Assembly (NCBI GenBank): GCA_963682025.1 | Contig: OY821519.1 | Coordinates: 16,095,378-16,159,377 of the forward strand | Direction: 5' to 3' | DNA length: 64,000 nucleotides | Source of the DNA: Cordilura impudica | Lineage: Eukaryota > Arthropoda > Insecta > Diptera > Scathophagidae | Shown here: in pieces, positions 56,525 to 64,000 of the stretch | Layout: every line of letters begins with the position of its first letter | Numbering within the stretch: position 1 is the first letter of the stretch | Notes under the pieces: model-generated | Databases searched by the model: none | The model's input: the letters and a program-made list of their open reading frames with translations, nothing else | Told to the model about the DNA's origin: nothing | Made by a program: the position numbers and the translations under genes

Positions 56525-57000
56525 TAATCTATATGTTCCTCATTGATGTTAACACTGGATTGGAAGACAACAACAAATGGATTATTAAATCTTTATTTGC
56601 GTCCTCTCGCGATGTTTTCCTCGTATGAGACAATCGTGTATTTCTTATAATTTTATGGCTAGCTTCCAATGCTTCTTCAGATAAAAACCCTGGAATGAAG
56701 AAGATAATTATATTTAAATTCATAAGTTTTTATCAGTAAACATAAATATATAAACACCTATTGAAAAATTTGGAAAACTCAATAACATCACATCCATGAA
56801 CTAAAATTTTATAGACAGTACTGGGCATATAATACCACCCATAATGTATTAGGTACATATTTCTAGTTATCATTAGTATTTCCTTGAAGGTTTTTATATT
56901 AATTGAAGATCCACAAGGAAACACCCCTCAATATAATGCCAAAATTATCAATAAGTTCTTTATCAATTTCAGTTATTTTGGCCGCTTCTTCACTATAAGC
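56525..57000 (-). pseudogene. Transib transposase fragment (copy D)
   Basis: C-terminal third of a RAG1-like Transib transposase, minus strand. Readable blocks are EEAAKITEIDKELIDNFGII, SSINIKTFKEILMITRNMY, YGWYYMPSTVYKILVHGCDV and IEF. After a 70-80 bp interruption follow GFLSEEALEASHKIIRNTRL (catalytic-glutamate block), HTRKTSREDANKDLIIHLLL and SSNPVLTSMRN. The interruption has GT and AG borders and a pyrimidine tract (TTCTTCATTCCAG) and may be a decayed intron. The first two catalytic regions and both termini are absent. Diverged from copies A, B and C. Confidence 0.7.
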
Positions 57001-57399
57001 TTACAAAAACCATAGAAAAAATGATAACTTTTTTATATATTTTTTTATACTCTATCGAACTTATGTAAGTTTTGAATTACTACCAAAAATAAATAGCTTT
57101 TTTGAAGCTAAATAAAAAAAAAATATTTCAAAAATATATTTTAAAAACTTATTTTTATTTAATTACAAATATATCACAGCAATTAAGAAGCAAAACTTCA
57201 AAGCAGTTAAAAAAAAAAACAATTTTTAACAATTATTTCCTTCAAACAACAAAAAACCATTTTTTTGATCCGTAATTTTTGCTTAAAATTCTCTGACTTT
57301 AGCGACCTCTGGCGGCAACAAAGCGAGTCTAACAAAAATAAATCTATCAACTTTTACCTAGATACATTCATATCTGTCGAAAAAGATATATCTCATCAC
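57001..57399. other. No gene recognised
   Basis: AT-rich; no supported feature. The patch ACTTTAGCGACCTCTGGCGG at about 57298 is locally GC-rich and unassigned. Confidence 0.3.
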
Positions 57400-57409
57400 A
57401 ATTGGAAAA

Positions 57410-57780
57410 AGTTTTTGATGTGTAAACATCTATACACGCAGGGGGGTAAATTTCTATTTCACAATACAATCACAAAAACAGCGTAACTTATATCGGTGTG
57501 AGCTGAAGCAGATAACGCTGTGTGGCTTATGATTGTATTGGTGAAAAAATTATGATATAACATTGTTTTTTATGCCACTTTTTTAAAAGCCTCATCTATG
57601 TATCACTTATATACGTTTATATTGGGATATTTTTAACATTTTACAGCAAAGGGTTGTTGAATTAGCTGAAACAATTTTTGCTACATATAAGTGATACATA
57701 GGTGACGCTTTCTGTTTGATTTTAAAAAATTTTTAATTACTAGATGTTTACACATCTTCCCTGTGATCGGACTCACATGA
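57410..57780. repeat. Interrupted inverted repeat
   Basis: GATGTGTAAACATCTA with nearby CAGGGG (57417-57445) pairs with TAGATGTTTACACATC and CCCTG (57741-57765). CATCTATGTATCACTTATAT (57593-57612) pairs with ATATAAGTGATACATAGGTG (57684-57703). The nested inverted repeats share one centre near 57640-57650. This fits a small palindromic transposon, but I found no convincing target duplication. Confidence 0.6.
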
Positions 57781-58186
57781 TTTTTTTTTTTATTTGTGTT
57801 CATATGATCCAACCAGAAGGAGTGCTCATCCAAAAATATTTATTTTACTTTATTTCGAATCAAAGGATTTTTTTTGGCACTGGCTGTGTTAAATACTTAT
57901 CGAAGTATTAATTTGAAAGAATGAATAATTACAAAATTAAAAAACACAATAAATGTGAAATTATAGTAAATAGTGGTCAAAAGAGAAAAGTAGTTAACTT
58001 CGAATTTAAATGGCATTAGAATTATTAGAATTAATAGGTTAATTACACTATGTTACAGTCCGAAAGTTGATGTATAGTGTTATTGTTAGTTCACAATTTC
58101 TAAGTGAAGATTCAAAAAATAGAAATATGCAACAATAAAAACAATAAATACAAATTTTTATTTTTGAAGACATGCTTTTATATTTA
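57781..58186. other. No gene recognised
   Basis: AT-rich, no supported feature. Confidence 0.35.
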
Positions 58187-58568
58187 CTAGCAGATTCCAG
58201 CCCTCGAAATTCGAGCGCAAATTCTAGGAAATTTTATTTTTTCATTTAATAAAGACCCTAAAAATATGCTAATCAATTATAGCCAATTCACAAATCAACA
58301 CAAATAAAAAACAAACTCATTTTTATTACAAACACAATAACAAATTTAATAAACACACACATAGCATTGTATAATTTTATGTGTGCGTTAGTAGCAACTT
58401 TAAATGCAATTTACTCAAAATAAAGGAAAAAAATTAAAAAATATGTAAATCTGAAAATCGGCTAAAAAGAAATACCTTTCAAATAATATACGTTTGGTCA
58501 AAATAGGGATAAAACGGTAGAACAAAACATCAGTCACCAGAAATCGCCTAGCGTATTAATATTAGAGA
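58187..58568 (-). mobile_element. Non-autonomous Helitron, CTAGCAG family, copy 6
   Basis: Minus orientation; 3' hairpin CTCGAATTTCGAG and GGCTGGAATCTGCTAG at 58187, 5' TCTCTAATATTAATACGC at 58568, between A and T. Very close to copy 4 throughout. Confidence 0.8.
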
Positions 58569-59223
58569 TGTATACATACTAAAAATGTATACTATAAATA
58601 ACTTAACTACTTATTTATATTTATTATTTTATATTTTTATATATGTATTTACAAAAGTCTTAACCATTGACTATGACGGCGAAGATTTAGTTAGTTATAT
58701 TGGAGAAGGTTTAAAAGTATAACGCTTTGCTTGGATTCTCATTGCATTGATTTCACAGCAAAGGTATATGAATTTAACTTTTTACCAACCAAACGATCTA
58801 CTGCTTTTGGTTACTGATAAAAGTTGGTGACTCTTCCCGAAACAGCTGTATAACCTGTCATGCAGAATATAGATTAATTTTTTAAACAAATGTGCCAATG
58901 TTTTTGCTTTATTTAGAGTAAAAACATTTGATCTTGAGCCTGAATAATTTCATACTCAATCATTAAAATGATAAAGGTCGAAAATAAAATTTTTTTATTC
59001 GTCATGCCTCATGCCAAACAAAAGCCATCACACAAAATTTTTTATTTTTATAAAAAATAATAAAATTAAAAATAAAATAAAAAGAGAATTTTATGAGGGA
59101 ATCAATATCTTCTTCTTCAGAAAATAATGAAGATATGGTCGAACAACTTCTAAAAAAGAGCAATAGATTTTTTAAATCAAATTCTTCAAATGTAAACGTC
59201 ACCGCATCGATTGATAACTTAAG
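58569..59223. other. No gene recognised
   Basis: AT-rich, no supported feature; ends at the TTAA target of the next element. Confidence 0.35.
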
Positions 59224-59357
59224 TTAACCCTATGACCGTCCCCATACAAAATTTTTTTTTATAGTTTACGTCCACAGTAATAATTTGGTAAAAATGATGT
59301 GCATCACATTTGATACACAGAGCAATACTTAAATTATTAATCAAACGTTCTGTGCAT

Positions 59358-60028
59358 CACCTAGACCCATCTTTTATTATACCGATCGAATCTGAATCAC
59401 TTTCTGAGTCGATTTAGCGATATCCGATTCCGTTCGTCCGTCCGTCTGTGTATCCATGTAAGCCTTGTAATCAAACTACAGGATAAACGCTATTGAAATT
59501 GGTGAAAATCGGTCTATGTTCAGACCTAGTCCCCATACAAATGACCCCTATGAAATCGACTTAAATTGCCATAAGATCCAAATAATCATATAGATCTCGG
59601 TCAAATTGGGATTGTGTGTGTTTATTATATCTATTTTCATCTGTCCAAAAATAAACCCCATATGGCAATTCTTTGTCATAGCCCCCGTATAAAGCTGCTT
59701 CCCGATTTTCACTTAAATCTGTCAAAAAACCAAAATATTTCATAGATTTTTCTCAAATTTGGTTTGTATATATTTTTTCAAAATATAAGTGACTTTACCA
59801 AATATGGTCAGAATCGGTACATTTTTCGACATAGTCCCCATATAGATATAGCACCCGATATGAATTTTTTCATATCTGCAGCGAAAAAAATTAATAACAA
59901 TGCCACTCAAATTTGGTTTATGAGTATTTTCTATATCGAATTAGTTTTACCAAAGAGATATGGTCTCTAAACCATGGTATAGGGTATCGTACAGTCGGTT
60001 TAGACCGACTATGATTTTTTCACTTGTG
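59358..60028 (-). mobile_element. Non-autonomous Helentron, copy 8, minus strand
   Basis: Minus orientation: 5' end ACAAGTGAAAAAATCATAGT, palindrome AGTCGGTTTAGACCGACT and ATACCCTATACCATGG near 60028, body, and the GTCC/GGAC array at about 59433-59450. It stops at AAAGATGGGTCTAGG (59358), so the last 85 bp with the 3' hairpin are missing. Confidence 0.8.
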
Positions 60029-60189
60029 TTTCGTTACTTTTTATTCATTTTGCCGTATAGTGTAAGCAATAAATTCGTGTGTAGAGTAACATTAAGGGAA
60101 TCCCTATTTTTGCAATTGTCGTTGGTTTGTTGTACAACATAGAATTTTTTAGCTGTCAATATCAATTTATTAGTGAAGTATGGGTCCAT

Positions 60190-60960
60190 TATGGATCATT
60201 TAGGGTCAGAAAACAAAAAAAATGGTAATTCAGATTTTGAAAATAGTTTTGGTGACAGTTCAGATAAGATGACTTTTCTTTAGGTAGTGATGACAACTTC
60301 ATTTACGAAGATGTTAATGATTCATCCGATAGTGCATCTGATTGCGGAAACAACTAGTTTGAGGAATTGCCGCATATCGCCTCTGTATCAAGATCGTCTG
60401 TCCAGCAAGAGTGGAGCAATGACTTTGAAAAAGCAGAAAAGATGCCTTTTATTAGCAAACATACATACATAGTTTAAATAAACGTATTGTAATTGAAGAT
60501 GGAGTACCTTTCCCAATCAATATATTTGAGCAATTTTTTTACAATTTTTAAACTGATGGTTTTGGAAACAAACAAATATGTGGAATAGTTTATAGAATCC
60601 CATCAGGTTCGTCGTAATTCTCGCATGAAAAGATGGTCAAATACGATACATACCGAAATGAAAAGGTTTATAGGTGTGATGATTACCACTGGCATTATCA
60701 AGTATCCTAATATTGAAGACTATTGGAGAATGGAACCGTTATTTTATCATTCGTTGTTTCACAATAATGGTATGAGCTACAATCGTTTTTGACTGATTTT
60801 AAAGAATTGACATGTTGCTGATAATAAAATCGCTAATTCTGGACATTACGATCAAACAGGGCGGGTTTGTCGAATCTGAAATCTTTCAAACTGACGAAAG
60901 ACCAAATAACAGGTGCAATAAACTCAATTGCAATTAGATAAGAGAGAAATAAGACTTATT
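60190..60960 (+). pseudogene. piggyBac-like transposase pseudogene 2
   Basis: N-terminal half of a piggyBac transposase. It begins MDHLGSENKKNGNSDFENSF (acidic leader), then after stops and shifts RRNSRMKRWSNTIHTEMKRF, IGVMITTGIIKYPNIEDYWR, MEPLFYHSLFHNNGMSYNRF and a stop, then HVADNKIANSGHYDQTGRVC. The order (F-I-G-x-x-x-x-x-G-I-x-K-x-P, DYW, S-x-x-RF) is that of the piggyBac N-terminal and early catalytic region. All three catalytic aspartate blocks are missing. Distinct from the family at 18-30 kb. Confidence 0.75.
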
Positions 60961-61217
60961 TCTTAGTGTTAAAAAACTTTTTTTTTAACCTTTTTATATC
61001 CTCGAAATTTGCATTATTTTCTTGTACAAATGTTCATGTTTTATTACAAAATAACATTCTCTACACGCTCAGATCATTAGATCACTTTGTTTTTCATCAG
61101 ATCATATAAAATTTTGTTAAAAGAACTAAGACAAAATGTGTATCACATGTGATCGCAAGCGTATCAATCATAACGTCTGTGCAGCATATGTGATGCATTA
61201 GACAGTCAAAGGGTTAA

Positions 61218-61284
61218 AACAAGTAAGAGTGTTAAATTCGGCTGTGCCGAATTTTTGATACCCTCCACCTCGGTTTGACTATCT
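61218..61284 (+). repeat. Helentron-like 5' end of another subfamily
   Basis: ACAAGTAAGAGTGTTAAATT, the short palindrome TTCGGCTGTGCCGAA and ATACCCTCCACC repeat the layout of the DINE-1-like 5' ends (ACAAGTAAG, palindrome, ATACCCT). A related TTCGGCCGGGCC piece lies at 53472. Only the end is present. Confidence 0.5.
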
Positions 61285-62599
61285 TCTATATATATAAAAT
61301 GGAATGTGTGTTTGTTTATTTGTTTGTTTGTTTGTACAAACAAATAACTCTGGACCGATCTTCCTGAAATTTTCACAGCATTTAACTGGGACTCTGGCAT
61401 GATTAATAGGGTAATTTTTTCGACCACGCCCACTTTTACGCCCACTTTTTTAAAATTATGTAATTGCTCCCATATAGTTTTTAACAGATTTACTTCAAAT
61501 TGTATATACATTATACTCCAGGCGAGATAGAAATAAACATTTCTTACGCCACGTCCCCTTTCACGCCCCCTTTTCACGCCAAATTTTGTTTGAAAGTTTT
61601 AAACTTTTTGTTCTCTGTACAAATTTGTTCCTTCCAACGGATTTTTTTTTATTTGGTAGTATATTGCTCTTAATACTGGTAACGTCGCCATATAACTATG
61701 AACCACGCCCACTTCACCGCCCCCTTTTTTTAATTCAGATACTTACTTATACCACTAACAATGTTTGCTATACAAAATACTTTTTATGTAATACGTATTT
61801 ACCTAAAGTTTTATACACTTTTTATCTACAGGTAAGGTAGCCATACATTTTTTTATTACCAAATCCCCATTTTTCGCCCCATTTCACCTTCAATTATAAT
61901 TAATCTGCTTTCAATCTATCTATATATATAAAAATGAATGTGTGTTTGTTTGTGTTTGAGCGTGTAACTGTGACTCTGGAAGAAATAATAGGCTGTATAA
62001 ATTTTTGATTGGACACGCCCACGCCACGCCCATATAACCCAAAATTTGAAATTGTCATATATCGGAAATTTTTTGACCTACAGCGGTCATATTTGGTACG
62101 TATGGTATTGGCATGAATAGAAATACATACCAGAAGAAAAGTGGGTGGGATCACGCCCCTTTTTAGAAAAATAAAAAATCGTAATATCTTCTAAACTACT
62201 GGAAGGATCGTCATGAAATTTTCAGAAAAGGATATTTTTGTGAAATAATAAGTCCTTAACTATATAAATTTTTTAGTGGGCAAAGGGGCGTGATCCCGCC
62301 CATACAACCCAAAATTAAAAATCGTCATATCTCGGCCATTTTTTAACCTACGGCGATGATATTTGGTATATATCGTATTGAAATTAATAGAAATAGTACT
62401 ACAAGAAAACTGGGCGTCCTTTTTAGAAAAATTAAAATCCATAATAACTTCTAATAAGCCCTTGACTATATAAAGTTGTTAGTGCAATAATTAATTCTAA
62501 ATTAAATAAATAATATTTTGTTAATGTTTAAATATTTTTTTTTTATTTTATTTTATTTTATAACGATGGGGGGTAGCGAATCACACCGGGTTCAGCTCG
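61285..62599 (+). mobile_element. Two Helitron copies in tandem or nested
   Basis: TCTATATATATAAAATGG at 61285 and TCTATCTATATATATAAAAA at about 61915 are both Helitron-type 5' ends, followed by GAATGTGTGTTTGTTT. The common 3' end at 62599 reads GGGTAGCGAATCACACCGGG and TTCAGCTCG, where CTCG stands for the usual CTAG. Both bodies repeat CACGCCCACTT and ACGCCCC phrases. The first copy has no 3' end of its own before 61915, so it is truncated or the second is nested in it. Same superfamily as the termini at 33050 and 46310. Confidence 0.6.
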
Positions 62600-64000
62600 T
62601 TGATAATAAATGTGAACAAAATATTTGAAAAGTAAACAATTTGTTAAACTTAATGCCAATTTATTTTCGTCTTTTCTATTATTTCGGTATTTGTTTTTTG
62701 GTCATTGTGGTTGCTGTTCGTCATGCATTTAGGTTATATACCTATATGCATGCGTTTCCGGTTATATGACATCATTAGTTAATTAATTTAGTTTAAGTTT
62801 TTGCAAATTAAATAGCTCGCCCTAACCTCCATTGCGAAGGTAATGGTTGTGTAGGGTGGCTATGCGCATTAAATCGTGCTAATCGAGATGGCTGTATAGT
62901 TTCTTTTAACTGGCCAAATAATTCTTTATTGCGGCCGTATAGGACGGATCGAGTAACAAAATAATAACCAAAAAAAAATGCTCTCTCAATTTCTTTTTGT
63001 TAAAATATTTCATTTATCATTTGAGGTTTTCTAAACTTCATTGATTTTAAATTAATATTTTCTTATCCTGACATGCTATTAATGTCTCCTCAATTGCAAT
63101 ATTTTTTTTTAATTTCAGTTGATTTTTTAAATGTAAACATATTTGGTATTTTCTGAATTTCAATTTGTGTTTAAAGAATCAAATTTATATTTTAAAAATT
63201 TAATTGATGTCTTCTAAATTTCAAGTCATTATTTCCGACGTTTTAATATGATTTTCTGAAATTCAATTGATATTTTCTAAATTATAATTGGAAATGTGAA
63301 TTCCATTTTTAGAATTGATATTTTCTTAAATTTGAACGGAAAATTTAAAAGGTGCAATTTTGTATTTATGTCAATAGGAATGCTTTTGTAATTTTAAAAA
63401 ATTTTTAAAAATTATATGTAATCGCAATCAGATATTTTACGGGTAAAGCAGAATGATAATTTTATATACCTATGTAGAACTGTTTTGAAAGCAAAAAACT
63501 CATTGATGAACACGGTAACTCTATTTTGTAAAGACAACAAAAAGTTAACATGCCAAACTTATGTTCATATTTGTAAAAGAATAATGAGAAAACGTATGAA
63601 ATAAAAAACCAGCCATGGTTATACTCTTAAGATTGTTGTGTTTGATATCTAATTGAAAATGTTGACATTCATGTTAAAATAGAAATAACGATTGCAAAGC
63701 AAATAAGAACAAAAACTGCGGCGCCATCTACTGTGACATAGCAACACTGAGCAAAAAGAAGTGACACTGTTTGTTAATATAAAAGAAATGTATTTTCCCT
63801 AAAACAAAATACATATTGGAGAATTTTATATAAATAAAATAATAAACCGATTTATTTCTAACATGCGGTTATTACGAATATACATGCATAGAATATATCG
63901 CACCTGTACCTCTGTACAAATTTTCAGTAGAGGCAAAAAAAGTTTTTTTTTAATATTTACTATAATATATAAAAAACAGTTGTTTCATTGTAAAGAATTG
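62600..64000. other. No element recognised; degenerate AT-rich repeats
   Basis: AT-rich. Between about 63010 and 63370 the word TTTTCTAAATTTCAATTGAT recurs in many diverged forms at irregular 25-40 bp spacing, suggesting an old tandem repeat. No coding signal. Confidence 0.4.

Larger units (their letters stand above)
59228..61213 (+). mobile_element. piggyBac-like element 2 with a Helentron insertion
   Basis: TTAA at 59224-59227 and 61214-61217. Ends CCCTATGACCGTC (left) and CCCTTTGACTGTC (right, reverse complement), 11 of 13 identical. Subterminal words TGCATCACATTTGATAC (left) and the reverse of GCAGCATATGTGATGCA (right) are also related. Inside are a broken piggyBac transposase and a minus-strand Helentron (59358-60028). 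1986 bp in total, about 1.3 kb without the Helentron, so it is internally deleted. Confidence 0.8.

Noticed and set aside
1..64000. CRISPR arrays, bacterial operons, tRNA or rRNA genes
   Set aside because: None seen. The repeats present are transposon-derived, and the composition and elements are those of an insect nuclear genome.

Overview
This 64 kb window is AT-rich eukaryotic DNA from an insect genome, most probably a higher fly (Diptera, Schizophora). The fly call rests on the many DINE-1/INE-1-like Helentron copies and on the mix of Tc1/mariner, hAT, piggyBac and non-LTR elements. It is an inference from the repeats, because I see no host gene, tRNA, rRNA or conserved exon. Essentially all recognisable protein-coding sequence belongs to transposable elements, and nearly all of it is broken. 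The one clearly intact reading frame is a Tc3-like transposase at 42902-43897.

Layout. 0-13.4 kb: remnants of Tc1/mariner-type elements (two tail-to-tail at 382-1135, mariner at 8870-9185, Tc1-like at 9975-10940 and 12212-12560), degenerate non-LTR retrotransposons (2080-3140, 11468-12193 with target-site duplications, 12583-13335), one Helentron and one short Helitron. 13.4-15.3 kb: an internally deleted Transib copy. 18.3-30.2 kb: one 11.8 kb composite. A piggyBac-like element bounded by TTAA and inverted repeats (18348-30194) contains two Transib elements (20436-23550 and 24574-29068), a Helentron inside the second Transib gene (26074-26865) and a fold-back hAT element (29495-30089). The Transib elements are the most interesting content. 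Their protein has the RAG1-like core, and their ends start with CACAGTG, the V(D)J recombination heptamer, followed about 21-23 bp later by an A-rich nonamer-like block.

32-38 kb: three short Helitrons and a non-LTR remnant split by a second fold-back hAT element. 38.5-44.7 kb: a stack of insertions. A Helentron was interrupted by a truncated non-LTR element (38701-41041) and by a hAT element (41266-44320). The hAT element in turn received another Helentron (41828-42564) and the intact Tc3-like transposon (42571-44228). 45.4-46.2 kb: a Tc1-like pseudogene. 46.3-48.5 kb: a Helitron-type terminus followed by a 2.1 kb minisatellite with higher-order repeats. 50-55 kb: more Helentrons, a precisely inserted Helitron, and a TTAA-bounded element with 190 bp inverted repeats carrying a small cysteine-rich gene. 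56.5-57 kb: a fourth Transib remnant. 59.2-61.2 kb: a second piggyBac-like element with a Helentron in it. 61.3-62.6 kb: Helitron copies.

The stretches at about 16.4-18.3, 30.2-32.0, 36.7-38.5, 48.7-50.0 and 62.6-64 kb lack recognisable elements. They look like ordinary fly intron or intergenic DNA with simple repeats. The elements do not cooperate as a pathway. Their order of nesting gives a relative chronology, with the Tc3-like transposon among the youngest.
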